A stretch of DNA of 64,000 bases, from NCBI GenBank assembly GCA_022925895.1, contig JAKSYS010000881.1, forward strand, positions 1-64,000, read 5' to 3'. The stretch comes from Fragilaria crotonensis. Taxonomy: Eukaryota; Bacillariophyta; Fragilariophyceae; Fragilariales; Fragilariaceae. Under the pieces are notes generated by a model. It was not told where the DNA came from and ran no database searches. It saw nothing but the letters and a program-made list of their open reading frames with translations. The position numbers and the translations under genes are program-made. Shown here one piece after another: positions 46,811-56,824 of the stretch (the stretch's first letter is position 1; the number at the start of each line of letters is the position of its first letter).

Positions 46811-47997
46811 TTACATGGAAATGCCAAGTCCATACTTCAAATTCTCACCGGACGTCGTCAAGGACACGGATCCAGTAAAGGTGACCGCAGGAGCGACTTC
46901 GCGAATGAGACATGCACTAATGGTACCGTCACTGCCAAACTTGGCCTTGACGGTTCCCGCCTTGCTGTCCTTGTAAGCACCTCCAATGGACAAGACATCC
47001 ACTGGCTTTGCGGACGAATGGGAGGTCTGAGAAGCGAGTGTGAGCTCAGGAGTGACCTTGTAGAGGAGGCCAATGTTGAACTGGGAGAATTTGGAAGTTG
47101 TTGTGAGGGAGGCAAAGAGAGGGCCAGTGGCGTAGGATCCTCCGAGATTGGCTCCAGTGACACCAGTCTTTCCAGAGAGGCCGTAGGTAAGGTCTCCTCC
47201 CACCTTAATGCCAGATGGGAGTCCGATGCAAGCAGATGTGCTGATCTTGGACATGTCCTTGACATCCAGAATACCAGTTGCTAGAATATTTCCATTGGTG
47301 TAATCAACGCAGAGGTCGGCACCCTTGTTTCCCTTGAAGGAAACAAGGACTCCAGGTGCAACCTTGAGGGAAGACTCCAAGACATAGCCACCGTCGGCCT
47401 TGACCTGAACCTTGTCAAAGCTCAATCCTGCATAGGTGAACTTGGTTCCAATTTTGGAGGAAAGAGCACCTCCACTACCTCGCTCAGTCTCGATTGTGAC
47501 GGCAACAGGGCCAGCGCTCTTCTTGCATTTGAGGCTGATGGCGCTGGTGAAGTCGTCCGTCAAGAGGTCTTTCGTTGGTCATGACGGATGGGAGGTGAAC
47601 AGATGACGAATGATTCCAACGACAATGAAGATTATTTAGGAAAGAGTTGCGATGCGTTAGTATGTCTTTTGCATTTGCTTAATACTTTTCTGATCGGAGG
47701 CAACATTCCCAAAACACACCAAAATGTGAAGAAAGACATCGAGACGACGACGCAACAGCATGCACTACTGGTCGTCGCAGGTAGTGACGTGTGACGTGGT
47801 TCAAGTACTGAGAGCTACGCGTGACACCAGCCATCAACCATGGACACGACCATGGAGAAAGTTGCACTCGTCTCTAATACCATGCCCTGTCCATGCCTCA
47901 AGTCGTTCCTTCCTTGCGTTGATCATATTGAGAACAAATGACAAGCACTGAACTTACCTCGAGGAGACTTGGAGATGTCAGCAAACTTGGTAGCCAT
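46811..47997 (-). CDS. Mitochondrial outer-membrane porin (VDAC)
   Basis: This is the voltage-dependent anion channel, passing metabolites and ATP through the outer mitochondrial membrane. Exon 1 (47997-47958) codes MATKFADISKSPR. Exon 2 (47568-46811) continues DLLTDDFTSAISLKCKK, the classic porin N-terminus split across the intron. The intron at 47569-47957 is 389 nt with GTAAGT and AAAG ends, much longer than others in the window. The 265-residue product has alternating hydrophobic strands throughout, GGDLTYGLSGKTG in the middle and a terminal strand ENLKYGLGISM. Length and ends fit a complete 19-strand barrel. It is transcribed away from the methyltransferase at 48576. Confidence 0.95.
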
Positions 47998-48575
47998 GGT
48001 TGAATCGTTTTCTTGTTGGAAACTTGATGTGACGCCAAATGCTGAGGGCTGGAAGCGAGGATATGACGTTGAGAGAGATTCCAAACGATGAGCGATGTCG
48101 GTTTCGGGTGTCTGACTGACACCCAAACAGCGCTTTCACGCTTGGCCTTGTGAACAATGACTCCCGAAGTACTGGCGTACCAGGGCAACGGAGTACTGAA
48201 ATGATGAGTTCGTAGTCTGGTAGAGTTCTATGTCATACTGTTAGTACCAGGTACAAGTACCTGGTACCACAGTACTATACCAGGTGCGACTTGGTATGTG
48301 TAGGATTTCTGATTTCTTCATGACATTTCCTTGCTGAAGTCCACGTTACTGTAATACCAAAACGGAAATGGTCAATCTCTACTGTGTACTGTGTACTGAA
48401 TCCGCCCTTCCACGTGTAGCACTTGATCTCGGCTGGAATCCTCGTGCGTTCTACAGAATGTGCAGTATGTACGTCATCGATCATCGACGGTAGACGTAAA
48501 ATCCGGGTGCTACCCTTGCTGTCACATTTTGAAACGAAAACCGGAGATGTTGGCGTAGCATGCGTGCGAAAGAAC
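47998..48575. promoter_or_regulatory. Divergent promoter region, VDAC / methyltransferase, with an 11-bp palindrome
   Basis: These 578 bases separate two divergent starts. Within them 48244-48267 is GTACCAGGTAC-AA-GTACCTGGTAC, an 11-bp perfect inverted repeat with a 2-base centre. More GTAC and AGTACT words surround it. It could be a site for a dimeric regulator or simply a DNA cruciform-prone sequence. No core promoter element can be assigned with confidence. Confidence 0.45.
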
Positions 48576-49772
48576 ATGACACTTGACATGCTGCGCAAGG
48601 CTTCATCTTTCACAGCGACAGCCGGCATTCGGCATGAACACAGATCCATACGCCTATACAGACTTCACACGACCAAGCACAAAACAATGACATGCGTACC
48701 ATTACAGAGAATGTTATGTGTCTACATCTTGTGCTCCATGGTCCAATGGATCGCACCAATTCTACAGTTCGTTCCACATGGCACTCCACCACTCTTCGTC
48801 GACGCTGCCTTGTCCATCAATACTCCGAATCCAAATTCTCCAAAAGATAAGAATGAGATATCCCGACGTCAAGTTGTTGATGTTGTTGCATCGAATGGAT
48901 GGAAAGTAGCAGGATTGTTGGGAGTTGTTGCGAGTGGTGCTGCGGGATATGATGCCATGGCGGTGGGAAAGGAGGAGGATGATGATGGTGGTGGTGTTGG
49001 TACTGGCAGTTCACGATTTAATTTTTATCCCGAGGATCATACACGTCGAGTTGCACGCACGATTCGCGATGCCTTTCATGGAGCTGTATCAACAACAAAT
49101 GTGATGGCAAACGCAAACGCAGATGCAGCACTGACACCGTTTCGTGTTCTAGAAGTTGGCATGGGACAGGATTGTCGACTTATTCGGACTGGACTCTATA
49201 AGGATGCATTCGATACGCTCGCCACAATGGGAGTGACAAAGATCGAACTCGTGGGGATGGACTTGATTCGACCGACGGAGAAATCTATACAAACTGCCAA
49301 GGACTACTTGAAACAACAACAGCAGGACAGTCCTCTTCAAGTCGATTTGACGGTCTTGAAGGGGGATATTATGCAATTGCCATCCTTCTTGCCAGCCGAA
49401 ACGTTGCCATTTGACGCCATTATTTCGTGCTTGACTCTCTGCAGTGTCAAGGAACCAGACTTGGCGGTCGCAAGCATTCGGGATTCGCTTCGTCCTCGAG
49501 GAGGGTGTTTAGGGTATGTTGAACATGTTGCTGTGGATCCATCCGAACCTTACAAATTCCTCGAATGGCAACAAGAGAAACTGGATCCGCTTCAACAGGC
49601 CCTGGCAGATAATTGTCATTTGCATCGCTACACGGAGCAAACAATTGCGCAAGTTTTTGGAATCGACCAACATCGTGCCGAGCTAATTTCGGAGGAACGA
49701 TTCTTGGTGAACTCCATGTGGCCCGTTTCCTGTCAGGCCTGTGGAGTCGTTCAACGAACAGTTCCGTCTTGA
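48576..49772 (+). CDS. Class I SAM-dependent methyltransferase, METTL7-like
   Basis: The first ATG in the open frame is at 48576. A later ATG at 48687 starts a hydrophobic stretch (MLCVYILCSMVQWIAPILQF) that would act as a signal or membrane anchor, so either is possible. The catalytic domain has motif I VLEVGMGQDCRLI, acidic GMDLIRPTEKS, GDIMQLP, and the post-motif region FDAIISCLTLCSVKEPDLA, then LRPRGGCLGYVEHV. The Cys-His features near the end (CHLHRYTEQTI) resemble METTL7/thiol-methyltransferase members. The substrate is unknown, and membrane association is likely as in that family. The product is about 398 residues and intronless. Confidence 0.85.
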   Translation: MTLDMLRKASSFTATAGIRHEHRSIRLYRLHTTKHKTMTCVPLQRMLCVYILCSMVQWIAPILQFVPHGTPPLFVDAALSINTPNPNSPKDKNEISRRQVVDVVASNGWKVAGLLGVVASGAAGYDAMAVGKEEDDDGGGVGTGSSRFNFYPEDHTRRVARTIRDAFHGAVSTTNVMANANADAALTPFRVLEVGMGQDCRLIRTGLYKDAFDTLATMGVTKIELVGMDLIRPTEKSIQTAKDYLKQQQQDSPLQVDLTVLKGDIMQLPSFLPAETLPFDAIISCLTLCSVKEPDLAVASIRDSLRPRGGCLGYVEHVAVDPSEPYKFLEWQQEKLDPLQQALADNCHLHRYTEQTIAQVFGIDQHRAELISEERFLVNSMWPVSCQACGVVQRTVPS

Positions 49773-50101
49773 ATGAATCTGGTAGCACTAAGCTGTGATA
49801 TCCCCATGAGCCCACTTGAATCACTTTGGATTGGTAAGGGTCGGCTATTGTTGACACTGGTTTGGTTGCTCGGGAAAGCGAGCTGCATTGCACCGGGGCG
49901 ACAGAAGCTGCAGTACCTCAGAGGTTGACACCCTTCTCGTCGTGTGTTGCATGGCCAATGGCTGTTGCACTATCGAAGGAGTCGATCATCAATGGATTAT
50001 GATCCTTTCTATAGTGGGGCAGCTTGGCCCATGTAATCTGGAATTATTGTCCACCCACATACCTCATATACGACGCCCAGTTGCATTATACATCTACACA
50101 T
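49773..50101. other. Convergent spacer, methyltransferase / aspartate aminotransferase
   Basis: This is short 3' flank of two convergent genes. No feature is seen. Confidence 0.5.
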
Positions 50102-51640
50102 CTATTCTGTTTTTGTGACATCATGAATGGCATTGGCAATGTAATCCACATTCCCCGAAGTGACTCCCGCCATGCTAATTCTACCATCTGCGGTACAATA
50201 AATATGATGCTTCTCCTTCATTCGAAGAACTTCGTCCTTGGTCATGCCCGAGTATGCAAACATTCCAATTTGTTTCGTAATGTGCTGCCAGCTTCGATTG
50301 CTGCCATGACCACTGGTGGCCAAATCTTCCAATTTGGTGCGAAGGGCAATGCGCATACTGTGAATACGATCGGCCATTCCCTTGCATTGATCAATGAAAT
50401 CTTGTGTCAATCGCGGATCAGACAAGATGGTTGTCACAATGCGAGCACCGTGACGAGGAGGGTTCGAGTACTGTGTGTGAGAGAGAGACAATGTGTGAGG
50501 ACCCCATGGTGTGGACTAGTGCCAACAAGAAACCAACAAAGCAACTACAATTCATGTATACATACACACCAACAACACAACTACGTACCATGGGACGAAT
50601 GACCAATTTCATTTGCGATTCGACACGTTTGGCTTCATCGGGATTGGACGCCACCACCGAGAGAGCACCGACACGCTGTCCGTACAATCCAAAGTTTTTC
50701 GAAAAGGATTGGACCAATGCCAAGGTATGACCCTCCTCCACAAAGAGTCGGAGTGCTGCCGCGTCTTGTGGTGCATTGCCCGATGCGAATCCCTGATAGG
50801 CACAATCAAAGAATGGTAACAATTTGTGTTTTTTGCACAAATCACTAATTTGTTTCCATTGTTCCATGGTGGGGTCCATACCTGTGGGGTTGTGAGCACA
50901 GGCGTGCAAGAGGATGCACGATCCGGCCGGCATTTCTGAAATGTCCTTGACCATTTGATCAAAGGCCAAGTCCGATGTCGTCACGTCGTAGTAGGAATAC
51001 TTTCGTACTTCTAGACCAGAGTTTTGCATAATGGGAATGTGATTGCCCCATGTGGGGTTGGGAACGTAAATGTGTTTGTGACCATGTTTGAATAACATTT
51101 CACCAAAAACTCGAAGACCACCTGTTCCTGATAGAGTTTGAACACCACCGATGCGATTTTCAAGGAGAGGGACTGAGTCCGCTCCAAACGCGAATTTGAG
51201 GGCAAGGTTAACAAAGACTGGATCGCCTCCCTGCATGGAGGAGATGATAGGAAAGGTAATGGCGTTGGTCATTAGTAGTGGTCAATAAATGCATGCATGC
51301 ATGTGCGCATACACATGTTGCAAAGACAAGTACAAACACAACTTACAATTCCAGAATACTCATGATCCAACAATTGATCCTGAAGAATTCGTTCGGCTTC
51401 ACGCACACACGGCAGAACATAGGGTTTGCCAAGATCATCACGATAGGCACCAACACCAACAATGACCTTCTGTGGGAAATCGTCCGCACGAAAGGCATCA
51501 CCAAGTCCAATAATTGGATCGGGAGGAGCCATGGCATAATCGGCCCAAGGACTTGCAGTGCTACTATTGCGGCTCTGGCTCAAGCATCGTCGCGACAAGG
51601 TCTCAATCTGACGACGCATTGCAGTGTGACGAATCAACAT
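50102..51640 (-). CDS. GOT2: Aspartate aminotransferase, mitochondrial
   Basis: This PLP enzyme interconverts aspartate/2-oxoglutarate and oxaloacetate/glutamate in the malate-aspartate shuttle. Exons as read are 51640-51347, 51230-50589 and 50470-50102, with introns 51231-51346 and 50471-50588, both GT-AG. They join EYSGI to GGDPVFVN and LVIRPM to YSNPPRHGARI exactly as in the family. The presequence MLIRHTAMRRQIETLSRR suits mitochondrial import. Key residues are the Lys of SFSKNFGLYG (Schiff base), NPTWGNH, HACAHNPTG, AYQGFASG, and the Arg of PPRHGARI that binds the substrate carboxylate. It ends HDVTKTE. The gene is complete and divergent from ATG101. Confidence 0.97.
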
Positions 51641-52445
51641 GTTGGAATGTGGATTAAAATGATAAAATGGATAGAGCACTTGTAGTTGGACTTTGAAGCA
51701 ACGTTAGGAATTGGGTCCTTTCGTTGGTGTTAGCGATCGGTTGCTAATGACTGAGGGCTGGAGGCTGGATGGTTGATAGTCCTCTGCTCGATGACTCTTG
51801 ATCGAACGCTTGCAAGTACAACAAATAGGGTATCGATAACCTGGTGGTATGAAGTCGTAGTACTGGAGTAGCAATGTAGTCTTCTCTTTTTAACAAGTAT
51901 CCAGTGACACAGCGATACAGATGATTCGATGATGTTTGGTGCAGTTTCAAAATCTGAAGAATCGATGATCGGCCGCCAAAAAGCCTTCGATTTACATTGA
52001 TCGCATGGCAGGCGGCAGATGAACTCGAGCGCAGCACAGACGTACCGGGACGGAACGATTATTTTTGACTCATGTACAGTAGAGTTCGGGTTTCGAACTG
52101 TCATGAGCACGTGCTCCAGTGCTCCAGTACGGCATTCGACTTTGAATTTCCAACATGTTCTGCTATACGCCTCCGACTGTACACGTATTACCGGAAGTCA
52201 ATACCGGTCCAATTGTGTTGATCTCTGTTGCTGGTGCGCACGACCATGTAGCGCACGGCTTGTTCTCGCTTCTGTTCCGAACATCGACGACCAAAAATAC
52301 AACGCCCCATTGATCGTCAAAGGGTTGCGCGTCACAGTCCTTCATACTCTCATAGTCGGTACTTTGAGTACATCGCAGCGCCTTGAACTGTTTCGTATTT
52401 GTAATATTGTTGTTCAGTCGTTAGCACATACATAGCGATCCCACA
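51641..52445. promoter_or_regulatory. Divergent promoter region, aspartate aminotransferase / ATG101
   Basis: These 805 bases lie between two divergent genes and should contain both promoters. No coding sequence is recognised in either direction; frames of 60-138 codons lack motifs. No clear TATA or initiator can be assigned. Confidence 0.45.
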
Positions 52446-53338
52446 ATGAATTGTAAAGAACATCACTTACCAGAGCTGGAGCTTGCGACTGGTCAAGTTC
52501 GAGAAGCGCTTCAATGCATCCTTCACACAATTCTTTTGTAAGTCTTTCAAATGGAGAGCAACAATTGTCGACCAAATTGATTTGTCTTCTAATATATTGT
52601 TGTTCCTATTCCAGTATCCGTTCTCCCGGCTCGGTTGTTCCTCAAGATGTGGAATGCGATGGTTTTGATCTGACCTACGCTCGAATTGCATCCGATCGCA
52701 CATCATCTGCAACGAATACCAATGGTTCCAATAACAACCAATCATCATCAACTCCAACGACCAGCATGCATACCAATGTCGAACAAAAGGTCGATGATGC
52801 CATTGAAGCGTTTTTACGAACGTTATCACAGATTGGACCTGAACTCATGAGTGGATCGTTGGTATTGTCATTTTATGAACGACGTGCATCCAAACAATTG
52901 TTTGGTCTCGTGTCTCATGAAGAACGTTTGGTGTAAGTTCATATACATATTTGTGTATGCGCTCGTGTGTGTTTGTGTCTCTGTGTATGCTTTTGCAGGA
53001 ACATGATCTCTGACATGCTTTTATACTTTCTACAAACACTCACATTTACACACAATAGTTGGGAACAATGGATACTACGCGTCGTCGTAAATAACACTCC
53101 TCGTCCCATGAGTGACAATTCTGCGGCTGTCATTGAACGTCAACGATTGCAAGATACGGCCGAGGGGATGCTGCGTGCCGTCTTGATGCAAATATTTGAG
53201 ATTGCCGGTGGGGACATTCAACACATACCACCCGTCATGTACGAATTTGACATCTTGAGCACCAAGCGTGTCGATGAACGAGAAAATGTCTATGCGCGCG
53301 TCGCAAACATGCCGTCTTTGATTCATCTAGGAAATTGA
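52446..53338 (+). CDS. ATG101: Autophagy-related protein 101 (ATG101)
   Basis: ATG101 is the HORMA-fold partner of ATG13 in the Atg1/ULK autophagy-initiation complex. Exons as read are 52446-52537, 52615-52932 and 53059-53338, with introns starting GTAAGT and ending CAG and TAG. The start MNCKEHHLPELELATGQVRE and LHTILF match the MNCRS...VLHTVLF start of animal proteins. QDVECDGFDLTYARIASD corresponds to QDVDCDFIDFTYVRVSSD. LVLSFYERR and VWEQWILRVVV align with LEFYQKK and WEVWTVKVHVV, and HIPPVMYEFDILST closes the fold. Product length is 229 residues, against about 218 in animals. A Ser/Thr/Asn-rich insertion of about 20 residues follows ASD. The WF-finger Trp-Pro-Phe appears to be Gln-Leu-Phe. 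Confidence 0.93.
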
Positions 53339-53428
53339 AGACCAAAACAGAAGGGCATTGTTGGTATTCTTGTTTGATTCATTTGGGAAATTGAACACCA
53401 AAACAGAAAGGGTGTTGGTATTGTTGTT
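53317..53428. repeat. ~56-bp tandem duplication over the ATG101 stop codon
   Basis: The sequence TTTGATTCATCTAGGAAATTGA, with the following ~34 bases, recurs at 53373 as TTTGATTCATTTGGGAAATTGA. The unit includes the last codons and stop of ATG101, so the second copy lies in the 3' untranslated region. The same tandem pair exists in copy B near 57500-57610, so it predates the segmental duplication. Confidence 0.85.
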
Positions 53429-54326
53429 GTCGACGCTGAGTGATGTTGCAACATAAAAGATACTCGAATCAACAGTGGACTGATCAATAGATATATACAA
53501 CGTACGACGTACTCCAGAGTATACTCATGCAGAACTACGGTCAGTAGTACACCCTCTGATACCTGCCTGTTGCGCTCCACCATCTTGGCAATTGGAATAT
53601 TTGTCATGAAGTATTGTTGTTTGGGGAAAACCGCAGACCAGACCATATGGATACTCCCGTAATGGGGATTGTTGTGTGACAAGTCGTGTCGTCCCGATTC
53701 AGCAATTACGGTGTGCTGTCGAGGCCTACAGCGTCTCCAAATATCGTGAGATTCTCATTGTTAGGTACAAGTACGAGCTGATAGAAGTGTCACTGATCGC
53801 CAATTTCAATTTGTGAACCCTCCTGGAAAGTCTGTGCCAAGGTGCATCAATGAATACGACTGAATCGCGAGATGAATAAGAGAATGCATTAGATTGTCCT
53901 TTAAGGATGGGAAACAGCAGCCCGTGCTTGTGTCGGCTGTTCCGTGAATCTTTTGTTAGGGCAGCACACAAATCACAAATCTGTCATTAACCCCGGTCCC
54001 AACAAGAGTTCATGTTGAGAACCTGGAAGAGGATGATGAAGTGCGTAACATCAGCAGTAAACAGTTATATCGAATTATGTAGTAGTATCATGTATCACAT
54101 CCATCGAAGGAAGAATTCCTCTCGCCGCCGTTGTACAACGCAGCACCAAAGTCCAATAGTTTCATTGCATCTTGCTTCCTCAGCGCGGTGCCGCGCTAAT
54201 TACCACACCACCTTATTTTTCTCATACACAACCTGCAACCAAAAAATGAAGAAAGCAGGGCCTCTGTTCGGCACGGCGATCACACTCTCTTGCTTCGTGC
54301 TGCGTTCTGAAATTTGATCCATTCGC
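53429..54326. other. Convergent spacer, ATG101 / LRR gene A
   Basis: About 0.9 kb, with a counterpart at about 57612-58511 in copy B. Frames on either strand (for example 54012-54317) are not conserved in length between the copies and lack motifs, so I call no gene. Confidence 0.5.
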
Positions 54327-55430
54327 TCAAAAGCAGAGGCAGGGTCTGCTGCAGTTGCATTTGACGCTTCCACAGTCAAAAGAGATTGTCACCGCGCGTG
54401 AGCAAAGAGATTGCGGAATGGTGCCAATCAGCTCATTGTAATAGACGTTCATATTCACAAGTTGTGGCAAGAGCCCGATCTCGCTTGGTATCATGCCAGA
54501 CAATCTATTGGAAAAGGCATCGAACTCGAATAGCTCTGTCAAGAGCCCGATCTCACTAGGAATCATGCCAGACAACTCATTGTCGTATATTCTCAAAATC
54601 TCCAGCTGTGTCATGAGCCCGATCTCACTTGGAATCGTACCAGTGAAAGAATTGAAACTCAATTCCAACCAAGTCAGGTTTTTCAAGAGCCCGATCTGAC
54701 GTGGAATCACTCCAATCAATTGATTATTGCCCAAATTCATGAAATTCAGGTGCGACAACAGACCGAGCTCATATGGAATCCTGCCAGTCACCAAGTCATT
54801 GTTGCTGATTGTCAACCGCGTCAGCTGCGTTAGTTGCCCGATCTCACTTGGAATCGTGCCAACGAGCCGATAATTTTCTTCGAAAAAGATAGACTCCAAC
54901 TTTGTCAAGCGCCCCACCTCACTCGGTATGGTGCCAGTCGTTCCTGTGCGGGAGAAATCCAATGTCGTCAGCTGTGTTAAGAGTCCGATCTCACTCGGAA
55001 TCGCACCTCCCCTTGGGTCTGAAGAATCGCCTCTAAACTGTCGACACTCAGACAAGCTCGTGAGGTAAAAATAATCACACGCGATTTTTTCCGGCGTGAT
55101 GGGGGTTGGTTCTACCGGTGGGGGCGGTGATGGTCGGGTCAAAATAACTGCAATGACTATTGCTACAGCAATAACAATGCACAACACGATAGTCCTAACC
55201 CAAATCCACCCATAAAACGACAGTCGTATATGGTACCATTTCCTCGTTTCCTCCGGCGACTGCTGGACCTGCACATGATGGAAATTCCTTTCAGGTGCAT
55301 GGGCAACTGGAACTGCTGAATTTGGCGTCGCATTTTCCTGTCTTGATTCTTCGTTTGCGTACACATCCGATGCACCCTTGCCAATGCGGTCGGGGTTGCC
55401 ACCAAGCGAAGGGTGATCAGAAGCATCCAT
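54327..55430 (-). CDS. LRR receptor-like type II membrane protein, copy A
   Basis: This intact frame of 367 residues starts at an ATG at 55430 (MDASDHPSLGGNPDRIGKG). A ~75-residue cytosolic tail precedes a membrane helix at about 79-97 (RTIVLCIVIAVAIVIAVIL), a short Pro-rich stalk (RPSPPPPVEP) and the first cap CDYFYLTSLSECRQF. About nine LRRs of the IPSEIGLLTQLT type follow, and the closing cap is CGSVKCNCSRPCLCF. There is no kinase or other enzymatic domain. It shares topology with the LRR loci at 7106 and 23952 but has a single ectodomain unit, a shorter stalk and an unrelated tail. It was duplicated with part of ATG101 (copy B at 58512). Confidence 0.88.
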   Translation of the reverse strand: MDASDHPSLGGNPDRIGKGASDVYANEESRQENATPNSAVPVAHAPERNFHHVQVQQSPEETRKWYHIRLSFYGWIWVRTIVLCIVIAVAIVIAVILTRPSPPPPVEPTPITPEKIACDYFYLTSLSECRQFRGDSSDPRGGAIPSEIGLLTQLTTLDFSRTGTTGTIPSEVGRLTKLESIFFEENYRLVGTIPSEIGQLTQLTRLTISNNDLVTGRIPYELGLLSHLNFMNLGNNQLIGVIPRQIGLLKNLTWLELSFNSFTGTIPSEIGLMTQLEILRIYDNELSGMIPSEIGLLTELFEFDAFSNRLSGMIPSEIGLLPQLVNMNVYYNELIGTIPQSLCSRAVTISFDCGSVKCNCSRPCLCF

Positions 55431-55950
55431 CAGAAAGGGATTTTATGTGGAGGACAACTGACTGAGGCGTCGCGATTTGCAAGTATCCCTTCTCCGTGCT
55501 TTGTTGCGTTTTGTGTTGATGTCGAACTCGACGTCGGAGAATGTCACTACACAATAGTAGTCAGCTCAGCCCTTTGGTGGTGCTGTTGAGTTGAACGCTC
55601 AGCGTCCAGTGGAAGGTGAAGTGCTGACAATGCAGTCAGAGATAAATACTCGTTCAGTTTTTGTAAGGCCGGTCAACTTATGGCAAAAGCATGAATGGAT
55701 CCTTTTTAAGATCCCCAAATCTCTGCGAGACGTGCATCGTATTCATACGTGTGTCCTTGTACTGCGAAGTACAGCTTCCTCAAGCCTCATGCGCTCATGC
55801 GTCATGCAGTATGGATGTCATGGCGTCTTGCATCTCGTACCTAGTATGTATCAGGTACAGCAGTATACAGTATACGTACAAGTCCGAGGTTGTCAAGTTT
55901 CACGCGTTGTAGATTCTCTGTGAGTTGTGGATTGATGTTACAATGAATCT

Positions 55951-56810
55951 GTCGTGACACCAGGGACATGCGGAAATCCTTCTCAGGACGGAAATAATAA
56001 CCGTCTTTTGCCGTTGACTGTTTTTAAAACCAATGATGGATAACGGCAAAATATTTTTGAGCATATCGAAAATGTCAGACTCGCGCTCGTGAGCTTGGCT
56101 TGCGCGTTTCCGAAACCTTCTTATGAACGAAGAATGTTGAAAGGACCTTCTTCGCCCGAAGAAGCCTGCTTCCAAATCTTCTTCGTGCGAAGAAACCTTC
56201 TTCGTTGGATGTCGTTTTCTACTTAGATCATCGAAGAAGGTGTTCACATAAAAGTCTGGTCTGGTACATGTTGCACACTGAAACAACGTAGAATATTTTT
56301 GTGTGTGTCACTTCAAAACCTTCTTCGCATGTCTTCTTCGTCCGAAGAAGGTTTGCAAATCGTCCTCTTCGCTGGAAGCGTGTTGAAGATTTTTGTCTCT
56401 CAAAACGTTGTTGGGGTGTGACTGGCGTGCTCGATGGGAATCTGAGTACGCAAGATTACCTTCAAGACGTTATGAAATAACGTTGTAGTAGCCGTTCAAG
56501 GTATCCAATAACCCCCGAATCGACTGCCGGTTAAGGTTAAGAAGGAATGCCGCATGTCCCAGAACCCCGTCCATATCGTCCATGGCTGCCATACGAGGGC
56601 TGTGCTGTTGTTGAAACGTCGAACGGCGGTTCTGCCTTGTTGTATCCGAACCCAGCACGTGGTCTACAAGTCGCCCATATACTACCAGTATGGTCCGGAC
56701 TCCGGACAACGTGTTGCGAGATCTGTGAGCGCAGATACTGCGACTACAGTAGTGATAGGGTGCAAGATCAACCGACGAGCCCATGACGGAGGTTCACTTG
56801 TTACCATACC
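55951..56810. other. 860-bp spacer between the duplicated segments
   Basis: This unique sequence separates copies A and B. It contains the palindrome cluster at 56117-56350. Frames at 55900-56286 and 56470-56862 have no recognisable motif. Confidence 0.5.
56117..56350. repeat. Cluster of CTTCTTCG-NN-CGAAGAAG palindromes
   Basis: Three near-identical palindromes lie at 56147-56164 (8-bp arms), 56179-56194 (7-bp arms) and 56333-56350 (8-bp arms), each with a 2-base centre. At least four half sites (CCTTCTT, CTTCTTCG, CGAAGAAGG) lie between or beside them. The spacing and conservation of the arm suggest repeated use of one dimeric site or a decayed hairpin repeat. The TTC/GAA content recalls heat-shock elements but the spacing is not canonical. 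Confidence 0.8.
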
Positions 56811-56824
56811 TGTTCCCACTCCAA

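Larger units (their letters stand above)
52606..55950. repeat. Segmental duplication, copy A (about 3.3 kb)
   Basis: Copy A begins in the last bases of ATG101 intron 1 and runs through ATG101 exons 2-3 and LRR gene A to beyond its promoter. It matches copy B at 56811-60055 in direct orientation, with many small differences that are unevenly spread: few in ATG101, many in the LRR gene and its promoter. Confidence 0.92.

Noticed and set aside
54012-54317. Plus-strand frames downstream of ATG101 (101 codons, and 152 codons at 58108-58566 in the other copy)
   Set aside because: Their starts, ends and frame are not kept between the duplicated copies, unlike the real genes on either side.
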